Source: Phaeodactylum tricornutum CCAP 1055/1 | Lineage: Eukaryota > Bacillariophyta > Bacillariophyceae > Surirellales > Neidiaceae | Assembly (NCBI RefSeq): GCF_000150955.2 | Contig: NC_011683.1 | Location: forward strand, 248,001-312,000 | DNA length: 64,000 nucleotides | Direction: 5' to 3' | Shown: positions 10,677 to 20,711 of the stretch, piece after piece | How positions within the stretch are numbered: the stretch's first letter is position 1 | How the letters are laid out: every line of letters begins with the position of its first letter | Translations under genes and position numbers: made by a program | The notes under the pieces: generated by a model | The model's database searches: none | Seen by the model: the letters and a program-made list of their open reading frames with translations, nothing else | What the model was told of the DNA's origin: nothing

Positions 10677-11375
10677 GATCAACACCATGGTCACTTCTAT
10701 CAACACTCTCCAAAAAATTGGTGAGCAAACGGATGTCGTGCTGCCGTTTTCTTCCGTTGACTCGTCGAAACGCCAGCACGGATTTTGGCTACGTCGAGGA
10801 CTGTTTCTGTTGGTTGGCCTTTCGACGAACTTTTTGGCGCAGACGGTAAATTATAAGAATAGGGAATTTGCCGTATCCCAAGAGGGAAAACATTGTCACT
10901 ATGTGTTTCGGATTCCGCTCTGGGATTGAATTATGCGTTACTGTCAGTGAGCCTCATCTCTAATACTTTCTAAGAGCTTCCAATCCGACCAATTAGAATA
11001 GAGAATAGTTGAAGACAAAAATTCTTGACACCGTTCCACGGCCCAACGAAGCATCAACTAAATCCTTTGGCTAAAACCGAACCAATGTGGTCATTTGGTG
11101 TATTCGAATTCATACACTCACTTAGGGTCCCACAAGGTAATCAAATTCTCACGTAACGGCTTTTTTGGCGCACAAAAAGAACTTCGAAGTATGTCTGTAT
11201 AACTCGGACCGAACCGGTACAGACCAATTGTCATTCCGCCAACTTTTGGCTCCGTGTCATGCAACTTGACAGAGAAGTGTCGCTCGAGAAAAAGCATCGT
11301 CATTCGAATCCTCACAATCGACAACTTCCACAATATCTTTGACAACTTCACACCCCCAAAATCGTGTCAACCACA
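10677..11375. other. Intergenic region between divergent genes
   Basis: About 700 bp upstream of both paralogue A and the small plus-strand gene. It holds only short frames without protein-like character. No repeats or RNA genes were seen. Confidence 0.5.
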
Positions 11376-11744
11376 ATGTCCTCCCCCCAGTCAGCACGTC
11401 GAACTCGCCGCGTCAAGGCCTCGTCTACCCTCGCTGATATGATCGTGCCGGATGCTGGAACGTCACCGGATACCACCAGCTCCACGACTGATACGAACGA
11501 ACTTTCGCAACAAGAGGATTCGCAGCAGCTCAAGTCGCTGGCACGCAAGCTCCAGCAAACCAAGCGACAGCTATTGCTTAAGTCTGTCGAGCAACCACAC
11601 GACTCTATTGGCCAACTGCGCAAGCTCATGCTGGATTTGACGATGGATTCCATGGACTTCGACCATGTGGACAGATCCCCCTTCGGTTCCCTTGCTGGAT
11701 CTATTCGACGGAACAGGTCCGTCAGTGATTCGTCCTCCGAATAA
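11376..11744 (+). CDS. Small unknown Ser/Thr-rich protein (122 aa)
   Basis: The ATG at 11376 starts a 122-residue frame; a GTG four codons upstream is not needed. The N-terminus is basic and Ser-rich (ARRTRRVKASS), the middle is Ser/Thr/Asp-rich and disordered, and residues about 60-95 form a likely amphipathic helix (LKSLARKLQQTKRQLLL). The C-terminus is a basic phosphosite-like tail (RRNRSVSDSSSE). No family is recognised. It sits between two paralogous sulfotransferase genes transcribed the other way. An antisense frame of similar length covers the same bases, so coding status is moderately sure only. The plus-strand choice rests on the better protein composition and a proper ATG. Confidence 0.5.
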   Translation: MSSPQSARRTRRVKASSTLADMIVPDAGTSPDTTSSTTDTNELSQQEDSQQLKSLARKLQQTKRQLLLKSVEQPHDSIGQLRKLMLDLTMDSMDFDHVDRSPFGSLAGSIRRNRSVSDSSSE

Positions 11745-12327
11745 ATTCTCAAGGTTTTGCTTTCCCTTGCACTCCCTTTCGACAGTGATTTCAGGAATCG
11801 ATATCAGACCCTATCTTGATTTCTTGATGTGTATCCCCGTGTTTGATTTTACCTACGGACGTCAGAGTCTACTGTAATTTCTACGAGCTGAGAGAGTGCT
11901 CTCTGCCTCTGTTGGTAAGCACACTTACAATCATCAGAGAGGCAGGAGCCTTAGACATAGAGTAGTGCTGTTTGTATTTTATAAATATATTTTTTGCAAG
12001 ATTGTCTTTATCTTCGACCACCATTGTACCGTAGGTTCTCGTTGTGACCTTACTGTCGTTAACACCATCAAGAAAACGGAGAGTTTAATTCCAAAAAATT
12101 AGTTCATTGTTAGAGAGAAGTCTGTTTAGTAGTATTTCGTGCTTCAAGACTTTAAGGCTACTCTTTTTTTTTTGACGCCGTTAACTGTCACGATTGCCAA
12201 TACAGATGCAAGATAGATTAGAAGGCGCGCTCGACTATGACCAGTTTTACACCGAACTTCCGCTCGATCAACGAGAAAAATGATCTCCCGGCCGTCGTTA
12301 TTATTTTTACTGTTCTCATCAGCCACC
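11745..12327. other. Intergenic, AT-rich, no gene seen
   Basis: About 580 bp between the convergent small gene and sulfotransferase paralogue B. It contains short AT-rich stretches (such as ttttataaatatatttt near 11975) consistent with 3' ends. No further feature is supported. Confidence 0.45.
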
Positions 12328-13302
12328 TCAAATCAAGAATCGTTTTGTAGTTAGATTCATGACTGAGTTTGCATAGTCGCCGGAGTAGTATAGTTCCACT
12401 TGACGCTCGAGCGAAGGCGTATAAAACGCAGCAAAGCGTTCTTTGGCATTGGTGGCGTGTTCCCTTCCTGCACCACCTGCAGAAGTTTTGAAAATCGACA
12501 GATTTCCGGAGCGGCCCCAGCCACTTTGGCCATATAGCTTCCAGGCGCCAATCATCTTCAACAGATGTTCAGCATCTTGTGATGTTGTCTCCATATGCCC
12601 CACGAAATTGACGTAGCGCCAGTATTTTGACTCCATCCGTCGGTGTTGCGGCTTCCAGTGAGCATCCTCACAGGTTTGCACCGCATCAAAAAATCCTTGC
12701 AGTGATTCTCTAGCAGGTGCCACGCAAGCACCCGTGAACAAGCAACATTGCTTTCTGAAAAAATCTTTGTTGTCCACGACTTTGTCGAGATATGCCGATA
12801 AGAAGCGTTCCTTTGGGTCTCGTACAAAAATGGCACGGGTCCAGTCGTTGGCTATCATCATATACGATGCTACGGTGCGATTGTAATCATACAGATATTT
12901 GAGTCCATTCAACTCCGGATTCCAAGGGATAAGACGTGCTGTATTATGCACATTCCAGTCAGAAATTTTCATCATCCGACGAAACAGCTGCTTCCACACG
13001 GTACAACCAACCTTCGCCGTTGTAAAGAAAATAAGCTTATACTCTTCAAGTACGATTGGAGCGCCGTCCCAGTCTCCTCGCAGATAAATACGGTCGCCCT
13101 GTTGCACGAGCAGGTCATCGACTGGCTGTGGCTGTATCGCGGTGAACGAAATAGCGTCGGCCGGGGACGACAAGAAAGACTCGTGGCCAAACGCTCCCCT
13201 CACAGAATCACTTCTCCAAACAGTCAATACAAGATTCACGCAGCACAAACATGCCGCGAGCAAAGTCAACAACAGCAAATATCGTTGACTGACCCGCCAC
13301 AT
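12328..13302 (-). CDS. Golgi-type sulfotransferase, type II membrane protein (paralogue B)
   Basis: This 324-aa protein starts at the ATG at 13302. Residues about 8-30 form a hydrophobic signal anchor (LLLLTLLAACLCCVNLVLTV), followed by a stem much shorter than in paralogue A. The catalytic signatures are nearly the same as in A: FFTTAKVGCTVWKQLFRRM for the PAPS 5'-phosphosulfate loop and RAIFVRDPKERFLSAYLDK for the 3'-phosphate site. WNPELNGLKYLYDY and WRYVNFVGHMETT also match A. It therefore belongs to the same Sulfotransfer_2 group, probably Golgi-lumenal and acting on glycans. The one unusual point is Ala in place of Pro in the phosphosulfate loop (TTAK against TTPK in A). Reading direction and order suggest a local duplication later separated by the small plus-strand gene. 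Confidence 0.85.
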   Translation of the reverse strand: MWRVSQRYLLLLTLLAACLCCVNLVLTVWRSDSVRGAFGHESFLSSPADAISFTAIQPQPVDDLLVQQGDRIYLRGDWDGAPIVLEEYKLIFFTTAKVGCTVWKQLFRRMMKISDWNVHNTARLIPWNPELNGLKYLYDYNRTVASYMMIANDWTRAIFVRDPKERFLSAYLDKVVDNKDFFRKQCCLFTGACVAPARESLQGFFDAVQTCEDAHWKPQHRRMESKYWRYVNFVGHMETTSQDAEHLLKMIGAWKLYGQSGWGRSGNLSIFKTSAGGAGREHATNAKERFAAFYTPSLERQVELYYSGDYANSVMNLTTKRFLI

Positions 13303-13571
13303 CGTTATCAGGGATTCCTTGTTTTCATGTCATCGAGATGGCAATGCAAAGGGCCAAATGACGAGTTGAAAAAGGAAAGGCTTTCACTGCAAACGTATGA
13401 AAATAGCAGTCTAGCTAGTCAGCCATATTTTCATAGTGTTTTATTGATCCGGATTGTGTCGCAGATGACACAGATATGTCGTTAAGTCTAGGACCCATAA
13501 AATGCATCCCGCTCCGATAGAAACAGAGCTATGACAGTTAATAATGTATGGCCTAAATTGAACCGTTCCAT

Positions 13572-16500
13572 TCATACAATTTCCGTGTTGGCTGTGGCTG
13601 GAACCCAATTAGGCTCCTTTAGTCTGGCTTTCATCTTTTCTTCTAGCTCAATCAGCCGTAATCGCTGGGACCGATAGTTGACGAAGTACCACAACACTCC
13701 TAGAAGCATCACTCCGCTGATACCGATCCAAGCAACGAGGTTGACTACAAATTTGTTGTAAGGATCGCCACCACCAGCATTACCCTCGTTCTCATCCAGA
13801 TAGTTGTCCCATGCCGTCTCAATGAACACATTGATTCCCATCAAAATTGCATCGAAACTTCCGTGTAGAATGATGGCGGGGAGTACTATGCGACCCACTC
13901 CAATCCGATGACCATCATCTTTCTCACCCTCCACAAATTTTCGGATCATATTGATGCTTTGTAAGGCGGCACCCAACGCGTGGATCGGGAAGATGGAACG
14001 AAAGAATAACACAATCCACTCTTGAAAAATGTCACCGGTGGCCTCGTCGGCATTGCCGCTGCCCGGCCCTCCTCCGAGTACAAACACGTATATGAAGTTT
14101 TCCGCACAAGCCAGACCAACGGCCACGCTAATCATTCCAATTGTGATGGCCATGGCTTTTTGACGGTGCGTGCGAAAGTCTTTATGGGCGTTCTCAAATT
14201 CTGCTTCTGGATGAATGAGATCACCCAAATTGGATCGCTGATTCTGTTGCTTTTCTCGTGAAGGGCTGGCATGAAATTCTTCAAACAAGCCTTCCCGATT
14301 GAGTTCTTGCACTTTGTGAGCTGCAAAGGGATACGCGACCGCCCCACCATTGGTGGTTGTTTCATCCTGCTCAGAGCGGTCCAATCCAGTTAGAAAAATC
14401 AAATCGGGATGCTCAACTGCTCGAAAGGCGTAATACTTGCATAGCTCCTCTAGGACGGCGGCCACCATGTATGCGTTACAGAATTCGCCAAAAATCCAAA
14501 AGAATAGACGGTACTCAAACACCCAATCCTCAAAGTCTGCACCAAAAACGAGTGCAAACATTTCGTACACGCTCCAGACGCCCAATAGGATGCAATTGAC
14601 CAACAGTCCCTCAAAGACAAAGGCGGCGGGGACCGCCACGCAAAAGCCAGCGGCAAATAATTTAATAACGGCATCCAGACTCAAATCACTCTTATGGAAA
14701 ATCCAGTGTACCACGAACAGAACCAAGAAACTTTGGAGAAACGTTGCCGCCAATAGAACAATATCTTCCCACGAAAATGCAACCCTGGGGTTGAGCAGTA
14801 GTGTACCGACGATGAAGGTCGTTGCCACTACAAACGACAGCATGATATATCGACTAAGCGTACTCAGGGCTACCCAATGCAACATGGGATTTGCCGATTT
14901 GGTCCGCGCAGCGGCCATATATCCTATCCGCAAATCTTGCACCGCTTTTTGGTATTCGTGGAAGGGTTGGTGCGTGATGAAGTCTACCCGTTGGTATCGA
15001 GACGGCACCAACAGACGTATTTCACGGGCTTCCTGGGCCAAGGCGCAAACAGACAACGCCTGACACCAACATTGACAGGCAAATCCGCAGCAAATGGACA
15101 TTAGACAGCTAAAGGCCCGGGAAACGACATCCTGATGGTGCGGCTTCTTTTTCCGTCGGAAAATGCCCGTGTCGGTTACTTCCACTTCTTCATCGTCCTG
15201 GACATCAGTCACTATTTCGTCGGCGGGGTAGCAACCACAGAGGCCATGAGTACAGCCTACCTCGTACTGATCCTCTCGGGTGTCTTCAAAAGCCACCTTG
15301 TGGGCGGCATCCGCTTTGGAGGAAGCATAGAGTAGGTGATCTTCCTGGGCCCGGGCTCGAGTCAGGTAAAATCGGGTACGAATGCGTCGGCGACGTCCCA
15401 AAGTTCCCAGAAAGAGCAAAAAGGAAATGAACAGTCCAATGCGAATGTCGGAGGCCAGGTCCCGTCCGCGTTTGGTTTCCTCGTATTCTTCATTGTTTTC
15501 GGTGGAAGATTCACTCTCTTCATTGCGACGGACGCGAGACGGAACGAGCGCTTCGTCCGGTCGATTCCACTCGGCTTTCACGAACTTTACCACCGGATTC
15601 CAAAAGTTCTGGGCGTCGCGAAGTTTGAATATTCCGTTCTGGGAGCGTGGTACCGCATTTACTTCGACTTGCACTCGCCTCGCTCGATTCCCGTAGCTAT
15701 CATCACCGCTGATCGCGGTGTCGTCGCCGCCGTAGTAGTTGTAACCATCGTTTCCTCCGTTTTCCTCGTTGGGATTACCGTCGTCGTTGGTGTAGTAGTT
15801 GCGATTGTTGTAATTCTGGTTGCGGTTGTTGTAGTACCCGTCATTTTGGGCCAAGTAATCGTCCCACTCAATGGTGGCATTGTTACCGTCGGCGAATTCG
15901 TCGTCCGTAACGACGGCATCATCGGTCGCGTAGACACCCTTGTTTATCTTGACGTAGTCGTATCCTTTGGCGTACTCCGCTGCGAGACTGTGGCCGGCCC
16001 CGAATCCCAGAACGACCGAGGTGGCGAACATGGCTAATACGGTGACAACGAGGCCCCAAGCAATCGCACGGGAGGGAGTTTTGGAAAGGTGTGTCCGGGG
16101 GAACTCATCGCTTTTGTTGCGCGGACTCGTCGTCCCCCGGCGTTCGTTACGGAGCTGGAGTAGGTACTCGGTACGGTTGGACAAAACCAGACCGAAACAG
16201 CCCATACTGGCACACACGAGAGACTCGTCCAGAAAGAGCGATTCAATCGAGGTGGAAAATCCGCGGTAACGCAGAATAGTCTTGACGTCATCGGGTAAGC
16301 TTGTGTAAGTGCTGGTGGAACAGACACTGGCGCTGCGGGCGCTGTCGTTGAGCTGCGCCGAATGGCGGGAGGCCCGCGAAACGTAGGAATCTTCCGAATC
16401 GTCGTCTCCGTTGGAACTGTAAAAGACTCGAGTGGATGCGCGACTCGATCCGGACAAAGCACCCAATCGTGGGTCAACCTCTTCCGGAGCATTGTTGGAT

Positions 16501-16778
16501 TTCGCCGCGACGACAGCGGCTGTCGGGGGAATGGTGGTGGGAGGCACCGACACGGGTACCTGAGGTACTCTACGGGACGCCGATCCGGACACTTCCCGAC
16601 GAAAGAGGGTCGATATTTTTCCCGTCAAACGTTGCGATTTGGGCGGTTGGTTATGATAATCGTCCGTCTCCATAATGTGCTTGCGGCTATCTTCAGCGGA
16701 AGCGTCGAGGCCCGGTGGGACATATCTGCTGGGCGAAGAACCCCCACGAGCACTAGAACGTCGGTCTGCATTGGACAT
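13572..16778 (-). CDS. PrsW-like intramembrane metalloprotease with long N/Y-rich loop
   Basis: This 1068-aa frame starts at the ATG at 16778 (an upstream TTG three codons earlier was rejected). About 200 N-terminal residues are Ser/Arg-rich and cytosolic. A first membrane helix (IAWGLVVTVLAMFA) is followed by a soluble segment unusually rich in Asn, Tyr, Asp and Gly (YYNNRNQNYNNRNYY and similar), then another helix and a Cys-rich juxtamembrane part (CCGFACQCWCQ). The C-terminal half has at least seven more helices carrying the PrsW/CAAX-protease-like signature: VLEELCKYYAFRAV (EExxK), CAENFIYVF (the second Glu), FPIHALGAAL and ILHGSFDAILM (metal-binding His). PrsW cleaves membrane-bound anti-sigma factors in bacteria; eukaryotic homologues are little known. 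The protein probably sits in an endomembrane or the plastid envelope. The N/Y-rich stretch is not known to me from this family. Confidence 0.8.
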   Translation of the reverse strand: MSNADRRSSARGGSSPSRYVPPGLDASAEDSRKHIMETDDYHNQPPKSQRLTGKISTLFRREVSGSASRRVPQVPVSVPPTTIPPTAAVVAAKSNNAPEEVDPRLGALSGSSRASTRVFYSSNGDDDSEDSYVSRASRHSAQLNDSARSASVCSTSTYTSLPDDVKTILRYRGFSTSIESLFLDESLVCASMGCFGLVLSNRTEYLLQLRNERRGTTSPRNKSDEFPRTHLSKTPSRAIAWGLVVTVLAMFATSVVLGFGAGHSLAAEYAKGYDYVKINKGVYATDDAVVTDDEFADGNNATIEWDDYLAQNDGYYNNRNQNYNNRNYYTNDDGNPNEENGGNDGYNYYGGDDTAISGDDSYGNRARRVQVEVNAVPRSQNGIFKLRDAQNFWNPVVKFVKAEWNRPDEALVPSRVRRNEESESSTENNEEYEETKRGRDLASDIRIGLFISFLLFLGTLGRRRRIRTRFYLTRARAQEDHLLYASSKADAAHKVAFEDTREDQYEVGCTHGLCGCYPADEIVTDVQDDEEVEVTDTGIFRRKKKPHHQDVVSRAFSCLMSICCGFACQCWCQALSVCALAQEAREIRLLVPSRYQRVDFITHQPFHEYQKAVQDLRIGYMAAARTKSANPMLHWVALSTLSRYIMLSFVVATTFIVGTLLLNPRVAFSWEDIVLLAATFLQSFLVLFVVHWIFHKSDLSLDAVIKLFAAGFCVAVPAAFVFEGLLVNCILLGVWSVYEMFALVFGADFEDWVFEYRLFFWIFGEFCNAYMVAAVLEELCKYYAFRAVEHPDLIFLTGLDRSEQDETTTNGGAVAYPFAAHKVQELNREGLFEEFHASPSREKQQNQRSNLGDLIHPEAEFENAHKDFRTHRQKAMAITIGMISVAVGLACAENFIYVFVLGGGPGSGNADEATGDIFQEWIVLFFRSIFPIHALGAALQSINMIRKFVEGEKDDGHRIGVGRIVLPAIILHGSFDAILMGINVFIETAWDNYLDENEGNAGGGDPYNKFVVNLVAWIGISGVMLLGVLWYFVNYRSQRLRLIELEEKMKARLKEPNWVPATANTEIV

Positions 16779-18289
16779 TCTGGACAACTACGGAAGAAAC
16801 TGTAATTTGTCGCAACGGCGGTGGAAGGAAAGATGCGTAAAAAGGCCCACGCAGAGAGAGAAAGAGAGCGACGTCAAGAGTAGTTCGGAACGAGGGCTTC
16901 ACGCTACTCTAAAGTCACACCTGGAACCCTAGAGGATCTAAAAGGCAAAGAGGAGCGAAAGCTTGGTAAGGTACGTAATCCACGAAAGGGAAAGGCACTC
17001 TTTGTTTGCGTTCGACTCGACAATGTAGGCTACGAGAAAGTAGTGGATCCCGCTGGTCGTCGTTCAAACCCACCCAACACTGGATATCACAGTATCTCGT
17101 CTCGTCCGCACCGTTACGAAAGAGGGAACCTTGGCCTCGTGAATACAAGACCTCGATCTCCGACAACTTTGGTCTACAATGGCGCTGGCACACCAAATGT
17201 CGCGTACGCCTCTCGACGAATTCACTTACTTAGGTTTGACAGGGACTGTCAGCGAGACGCCAAACCAATCGATGCAACCGGTAACTGGAGGGAAATACCT
17301 CGGGTAGCGTGACCCATCGTTTTCAGTTGTGCCGAATGTGATAAATAAATACGAAATTATCACCTAGATAAAACCGTTGTATCCGTTCGGCTGGCAGATT
17401 TAACATAGATAGCCCGGCGTGCGGAAGCAAGCCGCTTCTACTTAGCGATAGTCTCTCGATCTAGGGTAGATATGCGACAATGCAAGCGTGCGAAACTGGG
17501 CAATGTGGCGAAGCTCACGTCTGTCGGTCTGTCTGTCTACAGTTTCGTCAGATACTTGGGAAAATGTCGTTGCGTCGTCGTCTGACCAAGCCCGGTCGTG
17601 AAAGCCTGAAGGGGTGGGAAGGTTGGGGTTCCGCTCCGCACAGCGACCTCCTCGATACAGCACGAGAGCCTCTTTCCCAAAAAGGGCCTGTTTACTATCG
17701 TACCTCGCTACCGTGTCGACTAGTCGCTCTACTTGGCGCTGGTGGGTCTCCCTTCTTACGTTTACACGTCCCGGCACGGTAAAAATAGTAGGTATACGCC
17801 CCCATCGCTGCCTGCAGAGTTGGTGGTACACAAGTTGTGCGTCTATTGATCTATCTATCTATATCTCTATCCACCCCAGGGTCCTTTGTGGGCGTGTTGG
17901 TAGAAGAGAATTACGAAACTTCTTTGGGATAGCTTGGTGTCCCTTTTGAGGACTCAAAAGACCGTTCAGGAACCTGCCTACCAATCCCCATTCGCGTCAC
18001 TCTGTGTACGTTGATTACCATCTTCGCGATTGTGCAGACAGTGTATCGCACTTGCAGTCTTGTTGGGGTTTCTGTTCTTGATTGATTCGGTCCTTACGGT
18101 GTTATCGTAGAGTCCACCGACGAAGACAGGGACACACACGTTGGTTGTTAGAGACTGGACGTCCGACAATACTCGGTACGGCGACGACTTGTGGTCTACT
18201 TATTCGTGCCGAGACTGGAAGATCCCGCCCGTACACTTGGAAAGACACGCACACTCGCTCAAAAAAGCACAGACATATACATACACAGT
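16779..18289. other. Intergenic region of 1.5 kb with a TCTA microsatellite
   Basis: The region lies between the divergent PrsW-like and Cys-rich/KH genes. Frames of 60-130 codons occur on both strands but look like random Arg/Ser/Pro-rich translations and overlap one another. A TCTA simple repeat lies at about 17850-17870. No RNA gene or transposon end was found. Confidence 0.5.
17850..17870. repeat. (CTAT)n simple repeat
   Basis: A short tetranucleotide repeat (ctatctatctat with slippage variants) in the long intergenic region before the Cys-rich/KH gene. Confidence 0.8.
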
Positions 18290-20711
18290 ATGCCTGTTCG
18301 ACCCAAACGCTCGTTGGCCAAGTACTTTCACGGTGGGGATCCTTCGGATGTCGTCGAATGCCCAGGCTACCGTGCCGCCAACAACGGCAATCAACACCGT
18401 AGCGTACACAACGCAACCATGGAGGCACTCGTACGTGGTTCCCCCGTCGCCGACACTGCCAATGGCGGGGGCGTGCTCGTACCGTCGGTGCAACCGCAGC
18501 TCTCGGCTGTACGGCATAGCAACGGTTGTTTGCACTGCCACACGGAAGACACCTCCGAAAACAACGTGCAAGTCCGCTGCGACGAATGCGGCGCCTATAT
18601 TTGCGACGAATGTCACTGGTGTCACGAATATCAGGCCAATCACGAGATTCGAGTTTGCGATCGATGTGACGGCTTTTACTGCAAGGGCTGCGACGAAATG
18701 GATCAGTGCGAAGATTGCGGCGAAGTTGTATGTGCAAGCTGTAGTACTCTCCTCAGTTGCAAATTTTGTGGTGGAGGGCTTTGTGAAGAATGCGCGACGG
18801 CCTGTGGACGGTACGTAGGCTCTGGAGTATTGTGCAACCAAACATGGACCCTTTGAACACTATACGAGAGGATACGTTTGTATTGCATACGAATTGTTCT
18901 TCTCACACGATTTTTCTCTCACTTTTGGCAGTTGCGGTATTGTGTTATGCAGCCGGGACGCCAAGTTTGCGGTAGAGTGCGATACTTGTCGACTGAGTTA
19001 CTGCCTGGTATGCTTGGCTAGTGGGGTCAAGGATCCTTGCGTCCGTTGTGGACATCGCCCTTCGAAACGCATGGAGCAACTCGTACACCTGCGACTGAAA
19101 TCCATTTACAAAGCATTCAAACAAAACAGCGGTTCCAACGGTCTGGAAGTCCGTGCTCCGCACACGGCTACCAAAACGTATGCGCGTTTACGCGAAAACG
19201 ACGAACCTTGCGACAATCCGGATTCACTATTACAGGCTGCCGCGTCAGTGGTAGCGGCCAAACATCCGGAACTATTGACTGCACCGGAAGATGTCGAATC
19301 CCAGCTAGTCCGACTCGACTTGGAACAAGAAAAAGCCGATGCAGCCGCGGCGGCGTTATTGGCGGAACTTGAAGAGGAAGAGCACGCCGAACAAGTCAAG
19401 AAAAATAAGAAAAAGAAACGCAAAGGTCGCAACGGCAATAAGAAAAGCGAGGAAGAGGTTGACAAAAAGCTTCCAGCAAAAGAAGATCTACTTCCGCAGC
19501 CGTCCAGCCCGGAACCAGTATCAGTAGCTACGGATTTGCATGTAGTAGCTACCTCACCGTCAATACCAAACTCGCCTGATCCTCCCAAAGCTTCGGCCGT
19601 CGATTCGATGCAACAAAAGCTTTGCGACCTTGTGATGAATGAGGATATGAAAGGGTTAGAAGATTTGATGGCCTCTTTAAAGGGTGTTCCGGGACAAGCA
19701 GCCTTACGCAAAAATGCAAAAAAAGCGCTGAAACGACTACAAACACCAGAGGTAGACGCCCATATTATTGAAGCCAGAGAAATTACCACTGCTACTCTGA
19801 CGACACCTTTAGACGAAGCAACCGTCCCTGATGGCGCTGCCACGCCTCCGCCTCCCACCAGCGACTTGCTTCACGTTATTTCTTATACACACAACAAATT
19901 GCCGACTCAACCTTCCAACGTCTCACATCGTGCACGCAATGCCTCCGCTACACCCAAGACGGAATGTGTCCTTCACATGGCATCCTCGATTGTCGGTTGG
20001 GTAATTGGGAAAGGCGGTCAACGTATTCGCGATCTTATGGAGGAATCCGGAGCCCGAGTTTGGATCGACCAAGAGAATCTAGGCAAAATGGATCCCCGTA
20101 TTGTTTACGTTAGCGGTCATCGGAAAAACGTGGACTCGGCGGTATATTTGCTGCAAAAACTCGTTGCGCAAACACCTACCGATCCTTCAGCGTCGAATCA
20201 AAACACACTCTTGGGGCTTAAAAGCGACAGCTCGTTAGATCCTGGGATTGTGCCATCGCGGCCGTCGGATTCGCACGAAGGCACGACTAGTGTGCGTGTG
20301 CAAACTTACGGTGTGCATGCTGATCGAGCCAGCGATACTACGGGCAAAGGCAATCATATTCTCACCTGCGATAAACGTTTCGTTCCTCTTTTGATTGGGA
20401 GGCGAGGATGGACAATTAAAAACATCCAGGATTCATCCGGGGCGCGTGTTGATATAGATCAGAACGTAGCACCTCCCCGTATTACAATCTCAGGTGCGGA
20501 AGAACAGGTTTCGATCGCGGTAGAAATGGTGCGGGATGTGTTGAGCTATCCACATTCGCAACTTCAAGGACGCGCTGGCAGGGATGAATGCGATCACGCG
20601 GCAGATCATGAAAGGAACACTCCCGGCGTTGAATTGCAGATGAGACTCTACTTCCACCGAATGTATCACCAGTGGCCGACAGGAACAGGAATTCTCCGCC
20701 GTCTTCGTTGA
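18290..20711 (+). CDS. Cys-rich zinc-binding and KH-domain RNA-binding protein, main part
   Basis: Exon 1 is 18290-18810 and exon 2 starts at 18932 (121-bp intron, gtacgt donor, ttggcag acceptor, phase 2). The frame ends at 20711. Residues about 80-245 contain many CxxC pairs (CDECGAYICDECHWC, CDRCDGFYCKGC, CEDCGEVVC, CKFCGGGLCEEC), which look like stacked treble-clef or B-box-like zinc knuckles. An acidic/Lys-rich coiled region follows. Two KH domains come next: KH1 about 518-585 with the GKGG loop (GWVIGKGGQRIRDLM) and KH2 about 649-715 with GRRG (LLIGRRGWTIKNIQ). This indicates single-stranded RNA binding. The last 50 residues of this frame, after KH2, look less natural than an overlapping frame starting at 20633, so the stop at 20711 may not be the true end. 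Function beyond RNA binding is unknown. Confidence 0.8.

Noticed and set aside
11348-11752. 134-codon minus-strand frame over the small plus-strand gene
   Set aside because: It lacks a better start or composition than the plus-strand frame; kept only as a caution on the small gene.
15336-16037. 233-codon plus-strand frame rich in Val/Ile
   Set aside because: It is exactly antisense to the N/Y-rich loop of the PrsW-like gene; GTN-rich codons arise from reversing Asn/Tyr/Asp codons.
18102-18841. Two minus-strand frames of about 210 codons
   Set aside because: Both are antisense to the Cys-rich exon, whose zinc-knuckle spacing is unmistakable on the plus strand.
19106-19858. 250-codon minus-strand Ser/Cys/Phe-rich frame
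   Set aside because: Shadow of the KH protein's acidic/Lys-rich region on the plus strand.
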